Source: a virus
Strand: one strand, 5' to 3'
IMG/VR virus record: IMGVR_UViG_3300003937_000084
Span: 1 to 52,824 of that record
Length of the DNA: 52,824 bases
In this document: positions 15,726 through 24,574 of the stretch, in pieces
How the letters are laid out: every line of letters starts with the position of its first letter
Numbering within the stretch: the stretch's first letter is position 1
Made by a program: the position numbers and the translations under genes
Notes under the pieces: generated by a model
The model's database searches: none
What the model saw: the letters and a program-made list of their open reading frames with translations, nothing else
What the model was told of the DNA's origin: nothing

Positions 15726-17411
15726 TCAGCAATTCCACTTTCTAAGAGACTTATTGATTCTACTATCTGGATCGTTTGCTGTCTTTGAAGATGTTAATTT
15801 TTTCTTCATTCCTTTCATTCTAGCGCAGAAGGATGCCCTCCTGGGATTTCCAACCTTCTTGCTTGGTGCTTTAAGGTCAGATCCTGGATTTTGCGCTTCA
15901 TAAGACTTTCGTCCTTTTTCGTTGAGTCCACCTTCTTTGTTTTTTCCTGCTTTCTTTGTCCACGCTGCTGCTTCTGCGTGTAGGACTGGTTGTCCTGGTT
16001 CATAGTCGGAAACTGTGTGTGTTAATAGTTTCGCGCCAGGATATATTTTATCAATTTGATCTTGAATATCAGATCTAGTTGGTAAAGATACTTGAGGAAA
16101 GAACATCTTTAACATAATGGTCTGACTTCTAAATCTGAAGACAACGTTAACAATATTGCCAGTTCTTGCTGGCATTCTCACTGCTTCTTCAACTGGTCCA
16201 GGACATTCTTTTATGCCATGAACTGGACACTCTTCACCTTTATGATTGTGTATACAACCTTTCTTTTCATCTAAAGGAGTTTTTGATATCAGTTGAATTT
16301 CTTCTTTCTTTGTCTTCTTAACACAGTTTGGATATCTCTTTCCAAACATAGTTTTCATACCTTTCTTCTCATAACCTTTCCAGCATGCTTCATCAAGCAT
16401 ATCGCTACCAATACCTTTTGTAGCGGTTAAAGGTTCTGGTGTTATGATATCTACAGATTCATAATCTGTTGCAATGTAATTATCTCTCCAATTAGAGAAT
16501 TCTTCTTTCTTGGTGCTATTGCCCCAATTCTTTGCACCTTTTTTACGACATTTGACAAGTGCTCCTGACGCATATGCACTTGGCCAAACTTTGTAGCGTG
16601 ACTTGACTTTATGATAGCAAGCGTCTTTTTCTCCCGCTGCCTCATCAATTTCAATTTCATCACCTACTTCAACATTATTTTCTGCGAACCATCCACGATT
16701 TACTTCTAAAGCACACAGAACTTCTCCTTCGGAAGTTACTGGTATTTCGTCATACGGTTCTAATTGTTTGATGCTTTCGACTATTCCATCCTCTGTGATG
16801 AAAGCAATGTCAAGAGGAATTTTTGTTTCTTTCATATAGAAGGATTGCTGCTCAACTTCTTCAAAGATGAATAGCATTCCACTGTTAATATCCAAACTTT
16901 CACGGAACATAAGTCCCAAGTTAAAATCTCTAATATCACTAGGGATTTCTATATTGAGTGGTAGAGTTATAAATTCTTCAGTTTTCACGTTGATTGCCTT
17001 CCCTGAACGATTTGGGTTTGGATCTTTTTTGTTCTTTCTACGAAAAGCTGCTTGCTCCTCATCTTTAGAAAGATTGCGCTTCATTTTACTGGAACCACAT
17101 TTTGGTTTTGTAGTTTGTCCTGGTTGTTTAGCACAGGGTTTTCCTGCATATTTACCGCCCAATTGAACCCAACCAGGCTTCCCATCAGAAGACTTACTCT
17201 TGCCAAACCAGTCACGCAAAGAACTATCACCACTTTTCGATTCACTCACTTCTCCATTACCATTACCGTTTTTATTATCATCAACGGAATGTCCATTTTC
17301 TTTACGAAGCATTCCCTCTGGGTCTACCATAAAACCCTTAGGAATTGCTTTACATACTTTATCAGTATAGCAGTAATATTGTCCTGCTTTACATTTACCG
17401 TTCTTAGCCAT
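15726..17411 (-). CDS. Mosaic DUF192-containing protein with Cys-rich segments
   Basis: A 561-aa protein made of several pieces. Residues 1-25 are Cys-rich (CKAGQYYCYTDKVC). Residues 81-145 hold GGKYAGKPC and a basic Lys/Arg stretch. Residues about 160-256 match the DUF192 family (GLMFRESL, GMLFIFEE, FYMKETKIPLDIAFI, LEVNRGWF, VGDEI). Residues 264-300 contain CYHKVKSRYKVWPSAYASG. Residues 341-365 contain CWKGYEKKGMKTMFGKRYPNC. A CxHxH/CPxHG cluster lies at 386-403. The C-terminus, 479-561, ends with SFCARMKGMKKK and NDPDSRINKSLRKWNC, a tail domain recurrent in cyanophage proteins. It lies upstream of gp17 in the late region with its own GATAAATA, so a virion or assembly role is possible; function is unknown. 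Confidence 0.85.
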   Translation of the reverse strand: MAKNGKCKAGQYYCYTDKVCKAIPKGFMVDPEGMLRKENGHSVDDNKNGNGNGEVSESKSGDSSLRDWFGKSKSSDGKPGWVQLGGKYAGKPCAKQPGQTTKPKCGSSKMKRNLSKDEEQAAFRRKNKKDPNPNRSGKAINVKTEEFITLPLNIEIPSDIRDFNLGLMFRESLDINSGMLFIFEEVEQQSFYMKETKIPLDIAFITEDGIVESIKQLEPYDEIPVTSEGEVLCALEVNRGWFAENNVEVGDEIEIDEAAGEKDACYHKVKSRYKVWPSAYASGALVKCRKKGAKNWGNSTKKEEFSNWRDNYIATDYESVDIITPEPLTATKGIGSDMLDEACWKGYEKKGMKTMFGKRYPNCVKKTKKEEIQLISKTPLDEKKGCIHNHKGEECPVHGIKECPGPVEEAVRMPARTGNIVNVVFRFRSQTIMLKMFFPQVSLPTRSDIQDQIDKIYPGAKLLTHTVSDYEPGQPVLHAEAAAWTKKAGKNKEGGLNEKGRKSYEAQNPGSDLKAPSKKVGNPRRASFCARMKGMKKKLTSSKTANDPDSRINKSLRKWNC

Positions 17412-17438
17412 TCAACTAAAAGAGTGCCTACTCCTTGT

Positions 17439-17446
17439 TATTTATC
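17439..17446 (-). promoter_or_regulatory. Late promoter octamer (GATAAATA) for the 561-aa gene, gp17 and the purM cassette
   Basis: GATAAATA on the minus strand, 28 bp upstream of the ATG at 17411, in a gap after the 726-aa gene. No further octamer is seen until gp18, so gp17 and purM probably share this start. Confidence 0.6.
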
Positions 17447-17476
17447 ACTCCAACCTTCTTTAATTTTTTAAACGTT

Positions 17477-19657
17477 TTATGCTTCCAATGCAGTAAAAAC
17501 TACTTTAAAAGTTGTCTCTGATGAGAATGTTGGATGACCAATTAATCTAAGTGCTCCACCACTAATATCAGATGAGAATGTAGCAACTCCAATTGGTTGA
17601 TTTATTATGCCATACTCAGCCTGATATGTATTAGTTCCATCGTGAATAATATTAATAGTTGACATATTATAATTACTTCCTCTTGTAACCTGAACCTGAT
17701 AGTTTGCAGATCTATATGTAGATGCACTTATAGACATAACCACAGCAGCACTGGTACTGGTTGTAGTAAGAATACCTGATTGTATATCTCCAGCAATTAA
17801 TTCAAGATTAGTAGCCGATACTGGTGCAAATGTAAACTCTTGAGCAGAAGCATCATACCTTAAAAATCTACCATCACCAACATTACTAGCATCAACATCA
17901 GTTAAATCTACAAGTTTGCTTTGTCCACTAATTGATGTGCTTGCAATACCAACCCATTTCGCTCCATTGTAAATGAGTAATTGATTAGTTCCTGTGGTTT
18001 GGTCAAAGGTAACATCATCCAGATCCTTGATGAATCCAGCACCGCCACCGCCAATGGTAGCAATTTGTTGCTGAATTCGGTTTATGAATAGTTTATAGTG
18101 ATTTTGTAATTGATCAATAGTTACAAAATTTTGATCCAGAGGAGTTAATGGATCTGCAGAATTTTTTGTTGATGCATCTCCTGGCAGAGTTGGATTATCC
18201 TCTTTTAATAATGCTTTCTCATTAAACTCTGTGAGAATTTTTTCAATATAAACTACTTTTTCTGATAAAGATTTATTCTTTTCCTCAATAGAATTAATTT
18301 GAAGTCTCTCTATAACATCTTTTACTTCTTCTTTAATACTCTCAATATTTTCATTTTGTTTTTTAATATGCTTCTCATTAACAACTAAATTAAGTTCCAA
18401 GTCCTTAATTTGATTGGACATATTTTCTTCAAATTCCCCTACTTCATTTTTGAGAATGTCATAGTATTTTGTTGTACTAATGTCTAGAACATTTTGCAGT
18501 TCTCTTACATCTTCTGCGATAGTTTCTTCAAAGAACGAAAATTTCTTAGAGAACTTATCAAGTTCTCCAGAGTATTCCTCTAATTTTTTGTTTTCATGAA
18601 TTTCTCTATTTTTAAAATCTTTGTAGAGAGAAGTATATACATTAGATATCTCTCCTATTTTTTGTTTAGAATCATCAATAGTAGATTGCAATTCCTGAAC
18701 CTTCGATTCAACTAATGAATCAATATCAGAGGTTTTTTCTGTAACGTCATTGGACAGAAGTTCAATTTTTTCTTTGATAAACTCAACTTCTTCTAATACA
18801 TTTTTTTCTAATTGCTTTACTTCCTTTTCGGATTTAAGTTTAGTTTCTACTAATAGATTGCTATACTTTGGAATTTCATTTTCGGTGAATTCTTTCACCA
18901 TTAAGTTTAATTTATTAATCGCCTCATCGTAAGCAGAAACTCTCTGCTCAGTCTTTAGTTCAGTTTCTGCAAAAAGTTTTTTGTACTTTGGAAACTCTTC
19001 ATTAACAAGATTACTTACAGTCTCATTGACATCTTTTGTTGTCCGCTTTAAGTCTTTCTTTAAGTCTGATACTATATTTTTATTAACTGTCTTAACATCT
19101 GCTAAGGCACTGTTTACTTCTCTATTGACATCTTCTCTAATACCATCAAGGTCTTCTTCTACTAGACCCTTAAAATTTGAAAATCTAGTATCAAATCTAA
19201 TTTCGGATTCTGATACTAATTTCTTATAACTTGGAATATCAACATCTACAAAATTTTCTACAGTCTGGGAAAGGTTTGTAAAATCTTCCTTTATTTTATC
19301 AATGGTGTCACCATTAACACTCTTTATTCTTCCTTCAATTTTTTTGATGGATTCTTCAACAAAAAGAAGATGAGCAACCATTGCTTCATCTAGATCATCT
19401 TTATTGATCAGTCCTCTAATATCTTCTTTTACTTCTGATATTTCTTTGGAAATACTTTCAACTCGATCAACATTTTCCTTAAAGTTCTCAACCGTAAGCG
19501 AAAAGTCTGATATAGATTGTATATGATTTAAGTTAGTTTTAAAAGCACTAAAGGCCTCAGATACTGTTTCAATTTTTTCCAAAGAAACATTATCCTTGAT
19601 CTTGTCAAAGTCGTTCTTATTCTTACCAAAAAAATCTGCAGGCTTCTTTAATGCCAC
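17477..19657 (-). CDS. Long coiled-coil fibre-like virion protein
   Basis: A 726-aa protein with two halves. Residues about 20-460 are dominated by heptad-like Lys/Glu/Leu/Ile patterns and predict a long parallel coiled coil. Within it a repeat with core (D/E)(I/F)PxYxxLxxExxx occurs at about 137-160, 218-240 and 258-280. Residues about 540-726 are beta-rich, beginning with a GGGGAGF hinge and LDDVTFDQTTGTNQLLIYNGAKWVGI, a head-domain motif common in cyanophage fibres. This is the organisation of a trimeric fibre or whisker, recalling T4 fibritin in general form but with no clear identity. The start is GTG at 19657 with GGAG upstream. It lies between gp16 and the DUF192 protein. Confidence 0.85.
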   Translation of the reverse strand: MALKKPADFFGKNKNDFDKIKDNVSLEKIETVSEAFSAFKTNLNHIQSISDFSLTVENFKENVDRVESISKEISEVKEDIRGLINKDDLDEAMVAHLLFVEESIKKIEGRIKSVNGDTIDKIKEDFTNLSQTVENFVDVDIPSYKKLVSESEIRFDTRFSNFKGLVEEDLDGIREDVNREVNSALADVKTVNKNIVSDLKKDLKRTTKDVNETVSNLVNEEFPKYKKLFAETELKTEQRVSAYDEAINKLNLMVKEFTENEIPKYSNLLVETKLKSEKEVKQLEKNVLEEVEFIKEKIELLSNDVTEKTSDIDSLVESKVQELQSTIDDSKQKIGEISNVYTSLYKDFKNREIHENKKLEEYSGELDKFSKKFSFFEETIAEDVRELQNVLDISTTKYYDILKNEVGEFEENMSNQIKDLELNLVVNEKHIKKQNENIESIKEEVKDVIERLQINSIEEKNKSLSEKVVYIEKILTEFNEKALLKEDNPTLPGDASTKNSADPLTPLDQNFVTIDQLQNHYKLFINRIQQQIATIGGGGAGFIKDLDDVTFDQTTGTNQLLIYNGAKWVGIASTSISGQSKLVDLTDVDASNVGDGRFLRYDASAQEFTFAPVSATNLELIAGDIQSGILTTTSTSAAVVMSISASTYRSANYQVQVTRGSNYNMSTINIIHDGTNTYQAEYGIINQPIGVATFSSDISGGALRLIGHPTFSSETTFKVVFTALEA

Positions 19658-19679
19658 GTTTAATATAACTCCGTCTCTA

Positions 19680-20102
19680 TTATTTATTCTCTTCTTTTGC
19701 CCCCTGTTTTAACATCTTCGCAAGTTCTGCAGTAGATCCAACGAAGAGTGCATTATTAACAGTAGAAGGCCCGCGAGATTGTTTTTCTTCTTCAACATCC
19801 TTCAGTTTTTTCTGAAGATCCATTAACTTATCTGTGGCATCAGCAACGTTTTTAATTAATTGACCTGCAACTTCATATGCTCTAGGCATTTCACTTTCTT
19901 GTGCAAGTTCTAAAATACCATTGATTGCTTCTTGTCCCTTTTCAATTATACTGTAAAGATTACCCCGTGTATAATTATAGTCTTTTTTAATATCATCTGA
20001 AGTTTCTTTCACTTTTTCAATTTTAGCACTAACAACTTCAGATTGCACAATGTCTCCTTTAACATTGAATTCATCATTTAAAGTATCAAATTTGCTTGTC
20101 AT
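19680..20102 (-). CDS. 16: Terminase small subunit gp16
   Basis: A 140-aa helical protein. The central part (KKDYNYTRGNLYSIIEKGQEAINGILELAQESEMPRAYEVAGQLI) matches the T4 gp16 core, where a DDYGVVRRNM start leads into two long antiparallel helices. The end has the family pattern VNNALFVGSTAELAKMLKQ, similar to T4's NATVFMGSPTELMD. It forms oligomeric rings that recognise DNA and regulate the gp17 ATPase and nuclease. The ATG overlaps the gp15 stop (ATGA). In T4, genes 16 and 17 adjoin; here two large structural genes lie between them. Confidence 0.9.
   Translation of the reverse strand: MTSKFDTLNDEFNVKGDIVQSEVVSAKIEKVKETSDDIKKDYNYTRGNLYSIIEKGQEAINGILELAQESEMPRAYEVAGQLIKNVADATDKLMDLQKKLKDVEEEKQSRGPSTVNNALFVGSTAELAKMLKQGAKEENK
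19681..19688 (-). promoter_or_regulatory. Late promoter octamer (AATAAATA) for the coiled-coil protein
   Basis: AATAAATA on the minus strand, 24 bp upstream of the GTG at 19657, overlapping the end of gp16. Confidence 0.58.
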
Positions 20103-21100
20103 GTTATTGTTCCACTAAATCCAAAATCATCACCCTCTTCAATTAATGCATTATCAGCAGCATTGATAACATGTATTTCTGCCCCTCTAAGATGTTCAGT
20201 TGCAGTTGTCTTATCTTGTGCTCGCAAGACAGTGAGTTTATTGCCAGTGATTGATTTAATGAATAGTTCTTCATCATCAATAGCAATATAGGATTTGGCA
20301 GTCAGACCACTTATACTCTCAACTTCAATTATTTTATTAGTTTTGGTAATATCCACAGATACGGTAGTGGCAGCATCCCCAGTATAACTTTTAATTGCCC
20401 TTGGAACAGAAGAGTAACTGAGTTCTCTTGTTGCATTCGATACATCAGTTCCAGTAAGATAACTGACGGTAGATCTCTTGATAATATCCTTGGTTGCAGA
20501 GGTAGCGGGACCAAACAGATATGTTTTTGCAGTAAATCTTAAGGTATAAAGAAGAACTCTTCTTGTTGTAAAATCTCCATCATAATCATCTTGCATGGTG
20601 ATATTCTCAAGAATTACTGGAATATCACGTTTCTCCTGTATTGAATCAACTAATTCAACGGTTAAATTATATGCTGGTTGAAAGTATGGTAAAATTTGTT
20701 CCACAATTTGTAGAGCATCATCATTTAGTTTTGTCATAATACTCAGTTCAAATTGCATATTATATGGAACTGGCATATATATTTTTTTAGACTCAGATCC
20801 ATCATCTGGGTCTTTTACTGTATATTGTTGTGTTGTTGTTACTTTTCTTGCTGAATCATAGGTCATTCCAGTAAACTCAAATGCCATCCTTGGTAATGTA
20901 ATTGCAGTCGCTTTATTGAGATCTGACTGCTGTTCAATTCTTGCAAGAAACTTTTGAGTTGGTCCATACGACAAAGGAACCCTGATAGTGTTGATCACAT
21001 TATCGGAGGAATTAGTTTGTTTGATGGTTAATGAATTAAAAAGAGTACCGAAAGATACAATGGTTCTCCTCAAAATTTCGTTATAAAAATATTCAAACAT
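20099..21100 (-). CDS. 15: Tail sheath terminator gp15 with an added C-terminal module
   Basis: A 333-aa protein (T4 gp15 is 272 aa). The N-terminal 230 residues match the family: MFEYFYNEILRRTIVSFGTLFNSL, VPLSYGPTQKFLARIEQQ, LPRMAFEF and the PVPYNMQFELSIMTKLNDDALQIVEQILPYF strand-helix. It caps the sheath and tube hexamer and joins the tail to the neck. From about residue 245 a further ~75-residue unit follows, with IEVESISGLTAKSYIAIDDEELFIKSI and later RAQDKTTATEHLRGAEI. The same unit occurs in the gp7-like protein and the 2525-aa protein. The gene starts a unit with CATAAATA 41 bp upstream. Confidence 0.93.
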   Translation of the reverse strand: MFEYFYNEILRRTIVSFGTLFNSLTIKQTNSSDNVINTIRVPLSYGPTQKFLARIEQQSDLNKATAITLPRMAFEFTGMTYDSARKVTTTQQYTVKDPDDGSESKKIYMPVPYNMQFELSIMTKLNDDALQIVEQILPYFQPAYNLTVELVDSIQEKRDIPVILENITMQDDYDGDFTTRRVLLYTLRFTAKTYLFGPATSATKDIIKRSTVSYLTGTDVSNATRELSYSSVPRAIKSYTGDAATTVSVDITKTNKIIEVESISGLTAKSYIAIDDEELFIKSITGNKLTVLRAQDKTTATEHLRGAEIHVINAADNALIEEGDDFGFSGTIT

Positions 21101-21140
21101 TGTTTGTCCTTATGGAATTACGATATACTAAGAGTGATAT

Positions 21141-21148
21141 TATTTATG
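21141..21148 (-). promoter_or_regulatory. Late promoter octamer (CATAAATA) for gp15-gp16
   Basis: CATAAATA on the minus strand, 41 bp upstream of the gp15 ATG, overlapping the end of gp14. Confidence 0.52.
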
Positions 21149-23702
21149 GCATTCCAAATGGGTTTTGCTCACTAAAGTCTATAATAGAATCTGCTTCAAT
21201 TTCTATATTAATATTATCTGCAAAACCATCGTCAGTTGGATTGATATTAAGACTTCTAAGTTCGTGTGAAGCACCTGACGTAGATCCTGTAATAGTTTCT
21301 CCTGGAATAAATTCTCCCGTTACAGACGCAACTTCAAGGACACTATCATCAGAATTCCAAACTCTAACTGTTGCAGTAGAAGCACTTACTGATCCAGTAA
21401 CAGTTTCATTAAACACAAAGTTTCCAGACCCAGATCCTTCAGCAGCTGAAATAGTTATTTCTGGTTCGATTATATATCCATAACCAGCATCAAGAATATT
21501 TACATTTGATATAGTTCCAGCGGTGCTTACTGTTGCAATTCCCGTAGCAGTAGTAATACCAGAAATCTGCTCAATATAATTTTTCTCAGATACTTCGTTA
21601 GAAATAGTTATCGTGGGAGCTGACAAATATCCACCACCACCAAAAGTAACTGCGATTCCAGTTACAATACCGCAGTTTTCTCTACCAAATTCAAATACAG
21701 AGGTTGCAATGCCAACATTTGTGGCAGACTCTGACATAGTTAGAGAATTAGATCCAATGGATTGTACAAAGATATCTGCAGGTATGAAGTTGTATGGTTT
21801 GTTATATCCAACACTCATTCTCACTCTATCTCCTACAACAATATTAGTTGTAGTAATTCCAGTGATAACACTAGATCCTATACCAACTGTTCCTCCAGTC
21901 TTGACTGATGTAGATCTAATCGTTGCAATTCCAAGTGCTCTAAATTGCTCATCAGCACCTCCAGATCCTGCTATAGTGACTGTTGGAGTAGTTAAGTATC
22001 CAAATCCACTATTACCTATGCTAATAGTGTTAACAGTGCCTGCAACAGATACTGTTACTGTAGCAGTTGCTTGTACTGGAGATGGATTTCCCGAGAAAGA
22101 AATACTAGGTGCTACTGTATATCCAAGACCAATAGTTGCTCCAGTACCAACACACCATGGATCGGTAGTGCTATTAAATCCAACTGATGTAATAATACCG
22201 GTTATTGGATGAATCGTTGCAATACCAACGGCAACTTGAGTCGGGGCATCCATGACTCCAGACGTGGAGATTGCAACCGTAGGTGCAGTTGTATATGCTC
22301 TACCAGTAGTACTAAATGCAACAGAACTTGGATTTACAGAAGAACCAGCAATACCTATTGTTGCAGATGCAAAACTAAATCCTGGATGAGCAATGAATAC
22401 TGATGGAGCACTTGTATAGAATTTACCTCCAGTAGTAATTGCAAGAGTTTCTACTGTACCTCCAGTTTGTGATAATTGATCTAAAGTTGCAGTTGCTTGT
22501 GCAGCGTTTCCTGTTCCTGTAGGTAGTGAAAACACAACCAAAGGTGCTGTTTTGTAGAATACTCCACCAGTTGTTCCTCCTGGAAACAGAAATTCTGATG
22601 CACCAATACTTACAGTTGCAGAAACAACACTAACACCACCACCAACTACAGGAGAATCTAGGGTTGCTGTTGCATTTGCACCGACATGTTTTGGTCCAGA
22701 TAATGTAACTGTTGGTGCAGTTGTATAACCAGATCCTCCTGAAGTTAGTGTAACTATTCCAACACCACCTGTTGTGGAAATACCTACTGTTGCACCAGCA
22801 CCAGCACCACTATTTGAAATAAATCTAACACCTGGTGGGCTTGTATATCCACTACCAGAATTTAAAATTTGAACTTGTTGAACTGATCTTGCTCCTGGAT
22901 TAGCACTTTGATTGCAGACATTAATTCCTCCAATCATAATAGCAGTTGCGATACCAGTAACTCCATTTGTTGGAGCAGACGATATTGCTACTCTTGGTGG
23001 GGAAAGGTATCCACCACCTCTATTGGTCAATCTAATAAATCTAATAGCACCATTTAAAATACCAGCAGTTCCAGTTGCAGTTGAGGCTGCTCCAACCAAA
23101 GTAAGTCTTTGGGTAGATCCAATAATTGTGGATATTCCATCTTCATTTAATCCATCAGATTCTCCACCAGTTAAAATATCATCAATATCTTCTATACCAG
23201 TATCAATGACTTCATCACCATACCTAAAGAGTTCACATCTCAACTCATAAACATAATTTTTTTGTAGTTGATAAAATGGTTTTTCGTGCTCAACAAATTT
23301 AATTTCAAATAAACGATCCCCTAGAGGAAAATAAATTAAGTCTCCTTCTTTTGGTCTCGTGGATAATTTTACATTTTCCTCATTCTTTATTAAAGGAGAA
23401 ATATAATTCTCAAATCTCTCCTTTGAAATAACTAAATTTAATTCCTGCTCTTGTTGGATACCAAATTTTGATAGTATTGTAGTATTGTCATTATATCCTT
23501 CAAAATTGTCTATATACGCTTCTATTGGATATGCGTCATCAAATCTAGATTGTATTACTTCTCTGATAATTGTATTTTCAGTTAAATATTTTCTTGGAAG
23601 ATAATGTACTTCTACACCATACATCCTCAACTGTTCATTGATAAGATCTTGAATTAAATTTTGCTCAGATCTGGCCCCTTGTTGGAAATATGGATTAAGC
23701 AT
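21144..23702 (-). CDS. 14: Neck protein gp14 with a large beta-repeat insert
   Basis: An 852-aa protein whose ends match gp14 (T4 gp14 is about 256 aa). Residues 1-180 hold MLNPYFQQGARSEQNLIQDLINEQLRMYGVEVHYLPRKYL, a KFGIQQEQELNLVISKERFENY segment and GDLIYFPLGDRLFEIKFVEHEKPFYQL. The last ~25 residues (IEIEADSIIDFSEQNPFG) also look like a gp14 end. Between them, about 195-825, lies a repeat array of Gly, Ala, Thr, Val and Ile with at least nine GxGYxxxP(x)V-type units such as GSGYTSPPGV, GSGYTTAPTV, GFGYLTTPTV and GGGYLSAPTI. gp14 with gp13 forms the neck that seals the filled head. The insert probably decorates the neck surface. Confidence 0.92.
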   Translation of the reverse strand: MLNPYFQQGARSEQNLIQDLINEQLRMYGVEVHYLPRKYLTENTIIREVIQSRFDDAYPIEAYIDNFEGYNDNTTILSKFGIQQEQELNLVISKERFENYISPLIKNEENVKLSTRPKEGDLIYFPLGDRLFEIKFVEHEKPFYQLQKNYVYELRCELFRYGDEVIDTGIEDIDDILTGGESDGLNEDGISTIIGSTQRLTLVGAASTATGTAGILNGAIRFIRLTNRGGGYLSPPRVAISSAPTNGVTGIATAIMIGGINVCNQSANPGARSVQQVQILNSGSGYTSPPGVRFISNSGAGAGATVGISTTGGVGIVTLTSGGSGYTTAPTVTLSGPKHVGANATATLDSPVVGGGVSVVSATVSIGASEFLFPGGTTGGVFYKTAPLVVFSLPTGTGNAAQATATLDQLSQTGGTVETLAITTGGKFYTSAPSVFIAHPGFSFASATIGIAGSSVNPSSVAFSTTGRAYTTAPTVAISTSGVMDAPTQVAVGIATIHPITGIITSVGFNSTTDPWCVGTGATIGLGYTVAPSISFSGNPSPVQATATVTVSVAGTVNTISIGNSGFGYLTTPTVTIAGSGGADEQFRALGIATIRSTSVKTGGTVGIGSSVITGITTTNIVVGDRVRMSVGYNKPYNFIPADIFVQSIGSNSLTMSESATNVGIATSVFEFGRENCGIVTGIAVTFGGGGYLSAPTITISNEVSEKNYIEQISGITTATGIATVSTAGTISNVNILDAGYGYIIEPEITISAAEGSGSGNFVFNETVTGSVSASTATVRVWNSDDSVLEVASVTGEFIPGETITGSTSGASHELRSLNINPTDDGFADNINIEIEADSIIDFSEQNPFGMP
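21230..23120 (-). repeat. Degenerate tandem beta repeats inside gp14
   Basis: The insert of gp14 contains roughly 9-10 divergent units of about 40-70 residues, each with an A-T-V strand, a G(G/S)GY turn, a (S/T)xP step and a V-x-I/F strand. The DNA copies are diverged but share cca-cca and gta-tat-cca type words, so the antisense strand stays open over long stretches. Confidence 0.75.
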
Positions 23703-23706
23703 ATGA

Positions 23707-24552
23707 TTAACCGATCATGTCCAATGGTGGAAGTTCATAAGTGTTGGACATAACCTCTCTGATTGCATCTAACTCCTTTTGAGCATCATCATATATTTGT
23801 CTACCATTTAATTCTATACCACCTGGAAGTTTTACTCCTTGGAACTTCAGGAGGTTTTGTCCCCACTGTCTTTTGATAAGTTGAGTTACATATCTCTTAA
23901 GAAATGAGTCATTCCAAACTCTACTAAAATTATTTGGGTCTAAAAGTCTATAACAATCAAGGATAAGATAATCATCTTTAGATACTTCTCCCCAATCAAC
24001 ATCTAAGTAAAGTCTATCCTGTCTTTGATTAAATCTTATCTGCTTCTCTGTATTTAATGCAAAGTCCATATCTTCAAGATATCTTTTTGTCATTGCATAT
24101 GATAATATTTCAGTAGAACTAAAATTATAAATGTCATTCAAGAACATTTGATATTTTACACTGAACATATTATTAGTCACTGTTTGTGACCCGTCATATC
24201 TAAATATTTTGTTTATTCCAATAACTTGTGGAGGAACTTGTACATAATTACTATTTTCCTCAAAAGAAAAAGTTACAGATGAACCATCTATAGTTGAAGA
24301 TGCGGTTGTAGTAACTAGTCCTACAGGATTACTCCCTCCTCTTCCTCGTCCTCTATCAACATCTCCTTGCGTAATTTTATACTTTAAATATGTTTGAACA
24401 ACACCATCAAAATGTCTTTCATGAAAGTATTGCAAAGCATCATCTATTAGATCATCAATTTGCTCATCAGCAACGTTGATTTCTAAAACTGGTGCTCCCA
24501 GTTGCCTTTTACAGTAATTTATTAGGTCCGACCTACTTGCTGGTTGAGCCAT
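23707..24552 (-). CDS. 13: Neck protein gp13
   Basis: A 281-aa protein (T4 gp13 is 309 aa). SRSDLINYCKRQLGAPVLEINVADEQIDDLIDDALQYFHERHFDGV at the start, IFRYDG, FSVKYQMFLNDIYNF, DMDFALNTEKQIRFNQRQDRLYLDVDW and the C-terminal VTQLIKRQWGQNLLKFQGVKLPGGIELNGRQIYDDA are family hallmarks. It binds the portal after packaging and, with gp14, makes the head-completion complex to which the tail attaches. It is only 4 bp from gp14, so the two are co-translated. A CCTAAATA element lies 23 bp upstream. Confidence 0.95.
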   Translation of the reverse strand: MAQPASRSDLINYCKRQLGAPVLEINVADEQIDDLIDDALQYFHERHFDGVVQTYLKYKITQGDVDRGRGRGGSNPVGLVTTTASSTIDGSSVTFSFEENSNYVQVPPQVIGINKIFRYDGSQTVTNNMFSVKYQMFLNDIYNFSSTEILSYAMTKRYLEDMDFALNTEKQIRFNQRQDRLYLDVDWGEVSKDDYLILDCYRLLDPNNFSRVWNDSFLKRYVTQLIKRQWGQNLLKFQGVKLPGGIELNGRQIYDDAQKELDAIREVMSNTYELPPLDMIG

Positions 24553-24574
24553 ATACGCAATAATTCCTTAATTG

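Noticed and set aside
21613-22212. Long open frame of 199 codons on the plus strand
   Set aside because: It is antisense to the gp14 repeat array; the Gly/Thr/Val/Ala-rich coding strand uses codons that rarely create stops in that antisense frame. Pro/Val/Thr-rich composition and no independent start signals.
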